Part shown: positions 18,344 to 27,230 of the stretch, piece after piece | Layout: the number at the start of each line of letters is the position of its first letter | Position numbering within the stretch: position 1 is the first letter of the stretch | From: JAWXUK01 sp044432725 | GTDB lineage: Bacteria > Bacillota > Clostridia > Oscillospirales > Oscillospiraceae | Length of the DNA: 64,000 nt | Assembly (NCBI GenBank): GCA_044432725.1 | Contig: JAWXUL010000005.1 | Span: forward strand, 75,392-139,391 | Reading direction: 5' to 3' | Notes under the pieces: model-generated | Database searches by the model: none | What the model saw: only the letters and a program-made list of their open reading frames with translations | What the model was told of the DNA's origin: nothing | Made by a program: the position numbers and the translations under genes

Positions 18344-19417
18344 TTAAAATTTTAAATCAATATCCAGTGGATTGGGCGTATTGCTGCTGGGGTTGATTTT
18401 AAGCTTGGGGCTGTTACCAGTCAATCCATCTTTTTCGAACATTTGCTCTAAAACGGCGATATCTGCAGCAATGTCCATGGAATCAGTACGGAAAAGCTGA
18501 TCCAGTTGTTTTTCAAAGCCTTCCACAACCTTTTCCATCATGGCTTCGATTTCTGCCTTTGCTTTGCTGATGTTTTCCCCTTCGATGTTCTGTGCTTCTA
18601 ATTGGGCATAGTTCCGAAGAATTTTCAAGGTTGTGGGAATATAATAGCTGAAAAAGCTGTGGAGTTCACGCTCTTTATTCTGATTTGCTTCTTGAAAAGC
18701 AGAAATTTTACCAATCAATGTTTCAATTTCATGAATTTGAGCAGATAGTTTGGGGTTATAAATTGCCTGATTGATGGCACGGATTTCTGTTAAAAAAGTC
18801 TGTGCTTCAGGAGAAGCGATCTCAGCAACAGGCAAAGGCTCTGGCACAGCGGATCTGTAATGTTCAATGTACTCTTCTATATTTTTCAGCACCAAAACTT
18901 CATAGTTTCTGTCCACAAAGGCTTGTAGGAACAGTCCTTTTTCCACCATGATGTCTAAATCTTTGTATATTTTATTTTTAGGTTCCCCAGAAAGCTGCGC
19001 CAGTTTCTGAATGGAAAATTGAGAGGATTCCCCCAAGATGTTCCAATATTTCATCATGCGCTTTCCTTGGTTTTTTTGTGCAAAACCCACAGCTGTCATA
19101 AAGCCAAAACCTAGGGTTGCAAGGGCAGGGATTGCAGCAAACTGGGAACTTGCTGTGGTGATGGATGCCACCAGAAAGACCAGAGAGAAGGTGATGCCAA
19201 TGGCAAGAAATTCGTCCCCATGCTCTTTCATTTTTCGCAAGGCTCGTTTGTTGTGCTTTTTCACAGCAGATTCAGAAGAGAGGCTCTGGATTGCTTGGCT
19301 GACACTTTGGGTGATGTTTTGCCCAAGGCTAGGGTCGGTGACAGTGTTCACCACTTTTTCTATTTTCTTTTGAAAATCTGCAGTTCTTCCTGTGAATTTA
19401 TCATTGTTTTCGTTCAT
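18344..19417 (-). CDS. XpaC-like membrane protein
   Basis: A 357-residue protein. Two adjacent hydrophobic segments (about residues 68-88 and 93-113) lie in a mainly helical, charged protein. The C-terminal half contains FFSYYIPTTLKILRNYAQLE, the recognisable core of the XpaC family (named for 5-bromo-4-chloroindolyl-phosphate hydrolysis in Bacillus). The biochemical role of this family is not established; in Bacillus it is often next to a TelA-like toxic-anion resistance gene, which is absent here. The start at 19417 (MNENNDK) is preferred because AGGAG precedes it by 10 bases. Confidence 0.82.
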   Translation of the reverse strand: MNENNDKFTGRTADFQKKIEKVVNTVTDPSLGQNITQSVSQAIQSLSSESAVKKHNKRALRKMKEHGDEFLAIGITFSLVFLVASITTASSQFAAIPALATLGFGFMTAVGFAQKNQGKRMMKYWNILGESSQFSIQKLAQLSGEPKNKIYKDLDIMVEKGLFLQAFVDRNYEVLVLKNIEEYIEHYRSAVPEPLPVAEIASPEAQTFLTEIRAINQAIYNPKLSAQIHEIETLIGKISAFQEANQNKERELHSFFSYYIPTTLKILRNYAQLEAQNIEGENISKAKAEIEAMMEKVVEGFEKQLDQLFRTDSMDIAADIAVLEQMFEKDGLTGNSPKLKINPSSNTPNPLDIDLKF

Positions 19418-19670
19418 ATCATGCACACTCCTTGTACCGCTTCTCAGAACCTTTTTCTTCTCTGGTGCAAGGAAAAAAGGGCACCATGGAATCATAAAAG
19501 AGAAGAGATGTTATTTTCCTTCCTTCTATTATACCATAGACAAAGGAGAAAAAGAAAGGGAATTTAAAAAAAATCATTTTTTTGTCAGAGACACCCAAGG
19601 TAAAGGAGAAGTCCTCATAGTCTTGAGAAGTCACTGTAAAAAGTTTCTAACATTTTTCGCAATTTACCCC

Positions 19671-19698
19671 TTGCAATTTATATTTTTTGTGGTATAAT
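19671..19698 (+). promoter_or_regulatory. Promoter of the VanW gene
   Basis: TTGCAA, 16 bp, TATAAT, ending about 58 bases before the start codon. Confidence 0.65.
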
Positions 19699-19756
19699 AA
19701 ATTGATGCAATTTTAATATTTCCATTAGAAAATTTTTCCAAGGAAAGAGGAGGATC

Positions 19757-21598
19757 ATGATGGCGAAGGAAACCAAAGAATCTGTACACAAAGGAAGCGT
19801 ACAATCTGCTAAATCAATACCTGTTGTAGGGATTGGGGCTGGCGTTGCTTGTCTTTCTCTTGTGGGTTATCTCGGGCTTTGTGGCATTGCCCAAGCGTCC
19901 CCTGTGATTATTTCAGATATCACCATTGCTGATGTGCCAGTGGTGGGGATGAATCGTTATGAAGCAGTAGAGGCAGTGAGCCATGCCTTGGCACAACAAC
20001 TGGAAAACACCAGTATCACTTATACAGGCACCAGCTGGAATGGTGTTTTAGAAGGAGACATCGCCCAAGCTCAAGTGGATCTTGCTGTGGACCTTGCTTA
20101 TGACATGGGACGAGATAACTTTTTCACCAGTGGTTTTAGTTATATGACTGGGATGACCAGTGGAAATTCTGATATTTCTATTGCCCTTGCCCTGAATGAC
20201 AGTGGATTGGTACAGTTTCATACTCTACTGGACGAAGCAGATGCTGCAATGAACGGCTCGGTGGTGGAATCTGTTTGGAACGCTGTCCCAGAGACTGGGG
20301 AACTGTGGGTGACAAAAGGGGTTTCTGGTGTTTCTGTGGACCGTGACGCCATGGAAACAGCTACCTTAACTGCTCTTTCTACAGGGAGTAGTTCTAATGT
20401 GACTCTTTCCACTGATATTACCCCACCCAAAGAATTGGACTTTTCAGCCATTGCAGCAGAAGTGTATGCTTTGCCAGTGTCAGCAGAAATCGACTCTGAA
20501 ACCATGGAAGTCAGTGAGCATGTGCTTGGCGTAGAACTAGACTCTGTCAATGCACTGGCTCTTTACAATGCTGCCAAAGAAGGGGAAACTTTTGCCATCC
20601 CCTTGGAAATCACACAGCCAGAGCAAACAAGAGATGATATCGTGGCATTCCTCTTTGCAGATGTTTTGGCATCTGTATCCTCTCGTGTGACAGGAACTTC
20701 CACACGGATTGCCAATGTTGGTGTAGCAGCAGAGCTGTCCAATGGTGTGATACTTATGCCAGGAGAAGTGTACTCCTATTATGAAAACAGTGGACCTTAC
20801 AATCAAAGTAATGGTTATGGTGTCGCCACAGCTTATGTGGGAGGGCAAACAGTCAGCGAAGTAGGGGGAGGGGTGTGCCAAATCTCTTCTACCATCTATT
20901 ACGCAGTCCTTCACACAGATTTAGAAATTGTCAGCCGAAGAAATCATCAGTTTACGATTGATTATCTTCCCCCTGGCATGGATGCCACAGTGTATTCCGA
21001 TTTGACAGACTTCCAATTCCGTAACAGTAGCGAGTATCCCATCAAATTAGAAATTAATGTAGAAGTGCGAGACGGCAGAACCTATTCAGACGTGACCATC
21101 TGGGGCACAAAAACCGATGATATCCGTGTGGAACCAGTGAATACAGTTTCTAATTATGTATCTTATAGCACAGAATATGTGGCAAATGCAGAGATCCCAG
21201 CGGGTAGTTCTAAAACAGTGCAAACAGCCTATACAGGCTGTACAGCAACAGTGACTCGGAACTATTATGACGGAAATGATAACTTGATTTTACAAGAGCA
21301 CATTGATACCAGTCGTTATGGTGGACGTCCAGCCATTGTCCATTACAACCCAGCAGATGGGGCAAGTTATGGGCAAGCAGTCCCTGAAGCAACACCTGAA
21401 GCAGCGCCAACAGAACCAGCGGGCACAGATACAGGTATGGTATTGCCTGATAGTGGAGGAGGTGCTTGGGCAGAGGAGACAATCCAAGCACCAGAAGCTA
21501 GTCCAGCCCCCGAAGCTACTCCAGAACCAAGCCCAGAACCTACGCCTGAGCCAAGTCCTGCACCAGAAGCCAGTGCCCCTGTGGAAGGAGAAGGTTAA
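19757..21598 (+). CDS. VanW-family cell-envelope protein
   Basis: A 613-residue membrane-anchored protein. A hydrophobic N-terminal segment (about 22-50) is followed by peptidoglycan-binding-like repeats (about 60-300), a VanW domain (about 310-450, with MPGEVYSYYENSGPYN and GGGVCQISSTIYYAVLH), a G5-like beta region, and a Pro/Glu/Ala-rich tail (about 540-613). The tail repeats PEPSPEPT-like units and probably spans or contacts the wall. VanW domains occur in Firmicute envelope proteins with an unsettled function. The ATG at 19757 follows GGAGG; a second ATG directly after it could also be used. Confidence 0.9.
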   Translation: MMAKETKESVHKGSVQSAKSIPVVGIGAGVACLSLVGYLGLCGIAQASPVIISDITIADVPVVGMNRYEAVEAVSHALAQQLENTSITYTGTSWNGVLEGDIAQAQVDLAVDLAYDMGRDNFFTSGFSYMTGMTSGNSDISIALALNDSGLVQFHTLLDEADAAMNGSVVESVWNAVPETGELWVTKGVSGVSVDRDAMETATLTALSTGSSSNVTLSTDITPPKELDFSAIAAEVYALPVSAEIDSETMEVSEHVLGVELDSVNALALYNAAKEGETFAIPLEITQPEQTRDDIVAFLFADVLASVSSRVTGTSTRIANVGVAAELSNGVILMPGEVYSYYENSGPYNQSNGYGVATAYVGGQTVSEVGGGVCQISSTIYYAVLHTDLEIVSRRNHQFTIDYLPPGMDATVYSDLTDFQFRNSSEYPIKLEINVEVRDGRTYSDVTIWGTKTDDIRVEPVNTVSNYVSYSTEYVANAEIPAGSSKTVQTAYTGCTATVTRNYYDGNDNLILQEHIDTSRYGGRPAIVHYNPADGASYGQAVPEATPEAAPTEPAGTDTGMVLPDSGGGAWAEETIQAPEASPAPEATPEPSPEPTPEPSPAPEASAPVEGEG

Positions 21599-21623
21599 TC
21601 TTCTCCTTTAGATAAAAATAGAA

Positions 21624-21659
21624 AAACTGATATTCCCTTATGGGAATATCAGTTTTTTT
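21624..21659 (+). terminator. Terminator of the VanW gene
   Basis: A 12-bp perfect stem (ACTGATATTCCC / GGGAATATCAGT) followed by T8; it can also serve the converging M50 gene. Confidence 0.92.
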
Positions 21660-21671
21660 GTGACAAGACGT

Positions 21672-22256
21672 CTAGCAGTCGGCATGGTGAGAACTTTGTA
21701 GCCAAATTCCCAAGAGAAAAAGAGTGATAGATCCCCCTTCTAAAAAAAGCCACAGTCCAAAAGCCAAAACAGCAAGGGCGCAAAGGCGATGCAAAGCATA
21801 GCGAATGCCTTGTTGCCAAGGGAGAGGCAGAAAGAGGGCAAGGAGACAAGAGAGGGCTCTGCCACCATCAAGGGGCGACAGAGGCAAGAGATTCAGCAGT
21901 CCCAAGGCAAGGTGAAGACCAGCAAAGAGGGGAAAGAAATGACAAAGGGCAAGGGCAAAGAGGAGATTCACCAGTGGCCCTGCCAAGGCAGAAAAAAATT
22001 CTTGGGTATAGGTAAAGTATTGGGGGACTTCCATTTGTGCACCAATGACGGTAAAATGGATGGACTTTACCTTTCCTCCGAAAAAGCGTATCGCCCAATA
22101 ATGCCCCCATTCGTGACAAAGACAGGCAAGAAGCGCCAGAGGGATGATGTTTTCCATATCCAAAAAATTGAGCCATGCCACTAGGAGAAGGAAGGTGGGG
22201 GAAAAGGAGAATAGGTGGAAAAAATCAAGGGGGACTTTAAGGGAGAATGCTTTCAT
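21672..22256 (-). CDS. M50 intramembrane metalloprotease, SpoIVFB-like
   Basis: A 194-residue polytopic protein with the site-2-protease signature: HEWGH near residue 48 (HExxH zinc site) inside a membrane segment, and LLPLSPLDGG (the NPDG-type second motif). It starts inside the end of the M23 gene (20-base overlap), so the pair is translationally coupled. In sporulating Firmicutes SpoIVFB cleaves pro-sigma-K and is held by SpoIVFA, a LytM-domain protein; this gene pair matches that arrangement. Assignment to SpoIVFB proper is inference. Confidence 0.85.
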   Translation of the reverse strand: MKAFSLKVPLDFFHLFSFSPTFLLLVAWLNFLDMENIIPLALLACLCHEWGHYWAIRFFGGKVKSIHFTVIGAQMEVPQYFTYTQEFFSALAGPLVNLLFALALCHFFPLFAGLHLALGLLNLLPLSPLDGGRALSCLLALFLPLPWQQGIRYALHRLCALAVLAFGLWLFLEGGSITLFLLGIWLQSSHHADC

Positions 22257-23178
22257 AATCGAAATAATGCAAGGGGTTTAGGTTGACCCCATTCCAAAGA
22301 ATTTCAAAGTGTAGATGAGGGGCAGTGACACTGCCTGTGTCTCCGGACAAAGCGATGATGGTGTTTCCTTCTACACTGTCCCCCATAGACACCATAGCTT
22401 GGCTACAGTGGGCGTAGAGGGATTGAATATTGTCACCATGGTCCAGACGAACATAGATGCCTAAATCTTGATTTTCTCCCAAATCTATCACCTTGCCACT
22501 GCGCCATGCGTGGACTTCTGTGCCTGTTGTGGCACGTAAATCAACACCACGGTGTAAGGTATAAATATTTGTCAAAGGATGCAGTCGTGTGCCAAAAGGG
22601 GAAGTCACCACAGCGTAAACAGGGGGGAAGTTTTCTTCTTCTCCTAAATAAATCAAATCAAAGGTATAGCCTTCTTCCTCCTCCTCTTCTGTTGCAGAGG
22701 AAAGGACTGTGCCAATCACCATAGGCTCTTCTTCAGGAAGGGTTTGTTGGGCAATCACCACTTGCCCTGATTCAGGATAGGGGAGCGGGTCAGAGAGGAA
22801 TGGGAGAGCTTTTTCCTCAATTTCTTGGAAGAAAGAAGGGCTTTCCAAGACTTTTGTCTCTTCTTTAAATTCTTCTTCCAAGGGGAGGAAAACCATGACT
22901 GCTTCCTCTTCTGGAGAAACGCCAAAGACTTCATGGCAAAAAGTTTCAATCTTTTCTAAGGAAAACTCTTGGGCAGCCAAAGTTGTCCCAAGGGTTTGAA
23001 AGGCAGATTGAAGTCCTTGGTGATTCAAGGAAAGTCGGGAGATTTCTGGGAAAAAGGGTTGGAAAGTCAGGGAGAAAAGGAGAAAACAGCCCAAACAAAG
23101 AGAGACTCTTTGGTTCAGACTTTGTTTTTTCAGGGACTTACGACGAGTCCTAGGTTTTGGACGCCATTGTTTGTACAT
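22237..23178 (-). CDS. M23/LytM-domain membrane protein, SpoIVFA-like
   Basis: A 313-residue protein with an Arg/Lys-rich N-terminus, one membrane anchor (about 27-45), an acidic mid-section with a run of glutamates near residue 170, and a C-terminal M23 domain (about 190-305). The zinc-site motifs LHRGVDLRA, and HLHFEILWNG near the end, are present, so it may be an active endopeptidase. Its overlap with the M50 gene suggests it regulates that protease, as SpoIVFA does for SpoIVFB. An orthodox cell-wall peptidase is the alternative. Confidence 0.85.
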   Translation of the reverse strand: MYKQWRPKPRTRRKSLKKQSLNQRVSLCLGCFLLFSLTFQPFFPEISRLSLNHQGLQSAFQTLGTTLAAQEFSLEKIETFCHEVFGVSPEEEAVMVFLPLEEEFKEETKVLESPSFFQEIEEKALPFLSDPLPYPESGQVVIAQQTLPEEEPMVIGTVLSSATEEEEEEGYTFDLIYLGEEENFPPVYAVVTSPFGTRLHPLTNIYTLHRGVDLRATTGTEVHAWRSGKVIDLGENQDLGIYVRLDHGDNIQSLYAHCSQAMVSMGDSVEGNTIIALSGDTGSVTAPHLHFEILWNGVNLNPLHYFDYESILP

Positions 23179-23341
23179 AGTATTACCTCCGTGATTAAGA
23201 GTTTATGCCAGAGCTGAGTAGGGTAGAACCACAGCTACTTGTGGGGGTGAAAAATCTATCAAAAATCAAAAAGGGAATGATGAGGTAGCACCTTAGACAA
23301 AGTCACCAGTGGTGAATCAAAAAGAATCTGCCCTTTTCTTC

Positions 23342-23369
23342 TTGACTTTTTCCTTGGACAGAGTATAAT
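23342..23369 (+). promoter_or_regulatory. Promoter of abiH
   Basis: TTGACT, 16 bp, TATAAT, about 35 bases before the start. Confidence 0.7.
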
Positions 23370-23403
23370 AAAAAGACAAGGGAATATAAAAGAAAGAGAG
23401 GAT

Positions 23404-24420
23404 ATGATGAATATTTTACTAATAGGAAATGGCTTTGATTTGTCACATGGCTTACCGACGAGTTATGGGGATTTTTTGGATTATGTCATGAGTCCGAATA
23501 ATCCCAAAAGTAAAGAAATGCGGGAAAATATATGGATTGATGGATTTCAGAACAGTCGAACAAGTTTAGGAGGCAACTGGATTGACCTAGAGGCGGAAAT
23601 TTCATTGATTATACAAACTCTTGATTTATGGTACAAAAACAGCACAGAAGCGGCTAAGAGCAATCTTCCAGCAGAATATAAGTTACTATTCAAAGAAATT
23701 ACTTCCATGGGTTATGCAAAACCAATCAAAAATGTCGCTGCTATTTTGGTCAATGAATTGAAGCAATTTATTGATTACTTAGATGAATATTTAGAAGCTG
23801 TCACCCGTTTGAAGCCAGAACTGTTTTCTCCTGATATCAAAGATTTAGAAATTCAAAAGGTGCTTTCCTTTAACTACACAGATACCTTTCAAAAAATATA
23901 TGACAAGGAAGAGAAGGCAGAATATGACTATATTCACGGGAAAATGGGACAAAGTCCGAATAATATGGTCTTAGGAATCAATGAATATTTACTGGATGAA
24001 TCAAAAAATATCGAGCTTGATTTTGTACAATTCAAAAAATATTTCCAAAGAATCAATAAAAAAACAGGATGTATTTATAAATGCTGGTTAGATGAATTGT
24101 ATGATTCTCTTGAAAATGGCAGAGGAGTGAGTGAATGTTTAGAGGCACCTTCTTCGACTTTACCCACGTTAAATATCTATGTTTATGGACATTCTCTTGA
24201 TTTAAGTGACAAGGATATCTTAGAAGAACTACTGATGTACGAGAATTCCTACACGACCATTTTTTATCACAACGATGAGGCTTACACAGACCAAGTGATC
24301 AATTTGATTAAAGTCATCGGACAAGATAACCTCACAAAATTTGTTCACGGCGCTCACCCCAAAATCAAGTTCCAACGGCAACAAGAAATGATATCTGGCA
24401 AAAAAGACACCTTATCCTGA
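23404..24420 (+). CDS. AbiH-family abortive phage infection protein
   Basis: A 338-residue protein. Family signatures are the N-terminal LLIGNGFDLSHGLPTSYGDF, GGNWIDLE near residue 55, VLSFNYTDTF near residue 157, DYIHGK, and YVYGHSLD. AbiH proteins were found as lactococcal abortive-infection determinants that protect populations from phage; their biochemistry is unresolved, though the N-terminus resembles a nucleotide-binding fold. It has its own promoter and terminator and marks the left edge of the defence island. Confidence 0.88.
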   Translation: MMNILLIGNGFDLSHGLPTSYGDFLDYVMSPNNPKSKEMRENIWIDGFQNSRTSLGGNWIDLEAEISLIIQTLDLWYKNSTEAAKSNLPAEYKLLFKEITSMGYAKPIKNVAAILVNELKQFIDYLDEYLEAVTRLKPELFSPDIKDLEIQKVLSFNYTDTFQKIYDKEEKAEYDYIHGKMGQSPNNMVLGINEYLLDESKNIELDFVQFKKYFQRINKKTGCIYKCWLDELYDSLENGRGVSECLEAPSSTLPTLNIYVYGHSLDLSDKDILEELLMYENSYTTIFYHNDEAYTDQVINLIKVIGQDNLTKFVHGAHPKIKFQRQQEMISGKKDTLS

Positions 24421-24437
24421 GATAAGGTGTCCTTTTT
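24406..24437 (+). terminator. Terminator overlapping the abiH stop codon
   Basis: An 11-bp perfect stem (GACACCTTATC / GATAAGGTGTC) with the TGA stop in the loop, followed by T5. A similar hairpin (ACACCTT / AAGGTGT plus T6) recurs near 48792, after the SpoIIID fragment. Confidence 0.88.
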
Positions 24438-24558
24438 GTAGAATATGTGGATAGTTATTACTTAGTTGAAACTGAGCCTTCAGTGCTTATAGAGAGGGGG
24501 AGCATCACAGCATAAATTTTTCGTGGTTTCGGGGAGGTTATAGAAATTAGAAATCACT

Positions 24559-25599
24559 TTACTCTTTATCCCAATCATGCCCTCTGACCTTTACCCACTG
24601 TTCTTTTGGAATAGTCCCCTCTGACAACTGACAGGGACTTCCTTGCCAAAACCACCAATCACAAATAAAATATGGTGTATCCCACGTGCTATTTTGGTCG
24701 ATGGGTTCCCCAGTGTCCCAATATAGCTTGACTGGCATGAATTCTTTCTGGAATTCTTCCACTTCTTCTCGGAAACTCCTCACCTCAGTCTCAAAATCAA
24801 ACTCTTCGCCTAATCTGATAAAGGTTTCCATATCTTCGTAAATTTCTTGTATGGATAACTCAGGGTGTTCTTGTAGATAATCTGTGATAAATGGGGAATG
24901 TGAGGGGACTTTAATCTTATTTTTGTAGAGCGTTTCGTCCTCATTTCCATCATGATACAGCAAATCAGACATATCAGGGAGTTTGTCCTCAGGGTAATAC
25001 CACAATAAATCCACTAATCTATAAACTTGGGCAATGGTTTGATTGGGATTTTCTACATGATGATAAAAAATAAGCTTATAGTTTTCTTGATTTTTCTCAT
25101 CTAAACCCAGAAACTTTCCCCACTCATCAAGATGCACATATCCACCTCGTTTTTTGTCATACATAATATCTACTAACTGAGCTTCCAGCAAGGCTTTCAG
25201 GTCTCGTTGGAACATTTTATAGGAGGAATAGGCGATTCTTTGGAAAATTTCGGGGTAAGTAGTGACTTCACAGGCTAAAAATACCATATGAAGCTTAAAA
25301 ATTCGTTCGGCTACTTCACGGTTTTTGCTTATTTTTCGGATTGGAAAGGGCTTCATTTGATATAACTTTTTTGTTTCCCACTTTTCTTTTTCCACGGCGA
25401 GTGCAGAAAGTCGCATCATTTGCTCTGAAATTTTAGGGTCTAAGGCAGATTTCCAACGCTCTGGAATTGCCGACTCTCCATAAATGCTACCTGCCAAACT
25501 GCCACAAATTGCCCCTATTGTGTCACTATCACCCCCTCGTATAATAGAGTAGTAGTGATTAACGACCCTCTCCAAGGTCAATATGCTATACTGTTCTAA
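24559..25599 (-). pseudogene. ADP-ribosylglycohydrolase fragment with helical C-terminal extension
   Basis: The N-terminal ~55 readable residues are the end of a DraG/ADP-ribosylglycohydrolase domain (GGDSDTIGAICGSLAG, then SIYGESAIPERW), which carries the second metal-binding motif. Everything before it, including the first metal site, is missing: the frame runs into the end of the IS110 element. The remaining ~280 residues are a charged helical region that includes a possible winged-helix-like section (FQRDLKALLEAQLVDIMYDKKRGGYV). The missing half is not on the far side of the element, so a deletion accompanied or followed insertion. It is almost surely non-functional as a hydrolase. Confidence 0.75.
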
Positions 25600-25607
25600 G
25601 ATACTGT

Positions 25608-25782
25608 GGATTAGTTATCACCTCCTACCGCTCGACGGTTTAAGTTAGGCTCTAACCACAGAATCTTTGCAGAATGTTAATTAGTTAGATACCGCTATGA
25701 CGGTTTATTTAGAACGAGGTTACGATGGCAAAGAACCCTCTGTGGTCTTAAAACAGTATCAAAAAACAAAGGAGATTTTACC
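25608..25782 (+). ncRNA. Candidate IS110 bridge RNA region
   Basis: The 175 bases between the left end and the transposase start are non-coding and rich in pairing. CTGTGG-TTAG near 25604 pairs with CTAACCACAG near 25655. Two hairpins share the stem ACCG / CGGT (about 25628-25640 and 25690-25705). CCACAGA can also pair with TCTGTGG near 25740. IS110-group elements are known to encode a bridge RNA in this position whose two loops specify target and donor DNA. The position and structure fit; loop-to-DNA matches were not verified. Confidence 0.5.
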
Positions 25783-26958
25783 ATGAATTACATTGGCATT
25801 GATGTGGCGAAGGACAAGCATGATTGCGTGATTTTGAACCAATTAGGTGAGGTTCTACATAAACCTTTTACCATCCAAAATAACAAAGAAGGTTTCCAAA
25901 AATTACTTGATATTAGCAATTCCGTATTTTCTGAAAAAGCAGAGTTTCAAGTTGCTTTGGAAGCCACAGGGCACTACCATTTGAATTTACTCAACTTCCT
26001 GTTAGGCAACAATTTCACCACTTTTGTACTAAACCCACTCCACACCAATCTTTACAGAAAAAGCCAAACTTTGCGTAAGACCAAAACTGACAAAACGGAT
26101 GCCATTTCCATTGCAAAAATGCTTTTTTCTGAATTAGACTTACAACCTTATTCAGTGAAACAACAGGAAAGTGAGGATTTGAAATCCTATACTCGTTATC
26201 GTTTTGACAAGGTTCAGGAACGTGCAAAGTTAAAACAAAGTATTTCTCGTTTGGTGACAATCCTCTTTCCTGAACTTGAAAAGTTCTTTTCTAAACTACA
26301 TTTGGCTTCCGTTTATGCTCTACTCACTGGTTATCCAAGTGCAAAATCCATCTCTGAAGCAGATTTGGAAGAATTAACTGCTATTCTAAAAACTTCGTCA
26401 AAGGGAAAAATGGGGAAATGTCGAGCAGAAATCATACAAGAAGCTGCGAGAAAATCCATCGGTTCACATCTACCAGCCAAGGCTTTAGAACTAAAAAATA
26501 CCATCAAAAAAGTGCAAGCATTGGATGAGGAAATCAAAGAAATCGAAAAAGAAATTCATAACATTTTGAAAGAAATCGACTCTCCTATTTTCTCCATCCC
26601 AGGAATCGGTGAAAACATGGGTGCCATGATTTTAGCAGAAATTGGCGACTTTTCTCGCTTCAGTTCCCCAGATAAAATCCTTGCTTTTTCTGGGATGTCA
26701 CCCACTACTTATCAGTCTGGACAGATGTATTCTACCCATGCAAAAATGGAAAAACGTGGGTCACGTTATTTGCGTTATGCACTGTATAATGCCACCAAAT
26801 TTGTCTGCAACTGGAGCCCTGTTTTCAAGGAATATTTGGCAAAAAAACGTGCCGAGGGCAAGCATTATAACGTGGCACTTTCCCATGCCACTAAGAAGCT
26901 GGTAAGGGTCATTTACCAGCTCCAGAAGTCGGGCGAAACCTACAAAGTAGCAGCATAG
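25783..26958 (+). CDS. IS110-family transposase (RuvC-like DEDD recombinase)
   Basis: A 391-residue transposase that looks intact. The DEDD catalytic residues of the N-terminal RuvC-like domain are D7 (YIGIDVAK), E60 (ALEATG), D103 and D106 (KTDKTDA). The C-terminal domain has PGIGENMGAMILAEIGDFSRF and LAFSGMSPTTYQSGQ, carrying the conserved serine region. With its bridge RNA such an enzyme recombines target and donor DNA. The ribosome site AAGGAG precedes the ATG. A hairpin followed by T6 near 27003-27030 may end the transcript. Confidence 0.95.
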   Translation: MNYIGIDVAKDKHDCVILNQLGEVLHKPFTIQNNKEGFQKLLDISNSVFSEKAEFQVALEATGHYHLNLLNFLLGNNFTTFVLNPLHTNLYRKSQTLRKTKTDKTDAISIAKMLFSELDLQPYSVKQQESEDLKSYTRYRFDKVQERAKLKQSISRLVTILFPELEKFFSKLHLASVYALLTGYPSAKSISEADLEELTAILKTSSKGKMGKCRAEIIQEAARKSIGSHLPAKALELKNTIKKVQALDEEIKEIEKEIHNILKEIDSPIFSIPGIGENMGAMILAEIGDFSRFSSPDKILAFSGMSPTTYQSGQMYSTHAKMEKRGSRYLRYALYNATKFVCNWSPVFKEYLAKKRAEGKHYNVALSHATKKLVRVIYQLQKSGETYKVAA

Positions 26959-27194
26959 GTTTCGTAACTTTTTGAACTACATACTGTTTTTTTGAGTGGC
27001 TTATGGCACTCTGGTTGCCATGCCTTTTTTGCTCTGAAGGTCAGTTATTTCGCTCTAAAATTTTTTCTAACTTTTTTCGATTTAGGGCTTGACTTTTCAT
27101 AGTTAGTCTAAATTTTAGTACAAACACAGTATAACAGAGGGTGGTTTTACTGGTGGACAAAAATAGGGGATATGTTATATATTTACAATTATAA

Positions 27195-27226
27195 GAAAAG
27201 GCACGTCCCATGAGAACGTACCTTTT
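27195..27226 (-). terminator. Terminator after the metallo-beta-lactamase gene
   Basis: An imperfect stem (AAAAGGTACGT / GACGTGCCTTTT) just past the stop codon on the minus strand. Confidence 0.55.
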
Positions 27227-27230
27227 ATGC

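Larger units (their letters stand above)
25600..27132 (+). mobile_element. IS110-family insertion sequence
   Basis: About 1.53 kb. The ends are proposed from an 8-bp inverted match, ATACTGTG at 25600-25607 and CACAGTAT at 27125-27132, which bracket the transposase gene with non-coding flanks of 175 and 174 bases. IS110 elements have short or no terminal repeats, so the ends are tentative. The left flank cuts an ADP-ribosylglycohydrolase gene. Confidence 0.75.
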
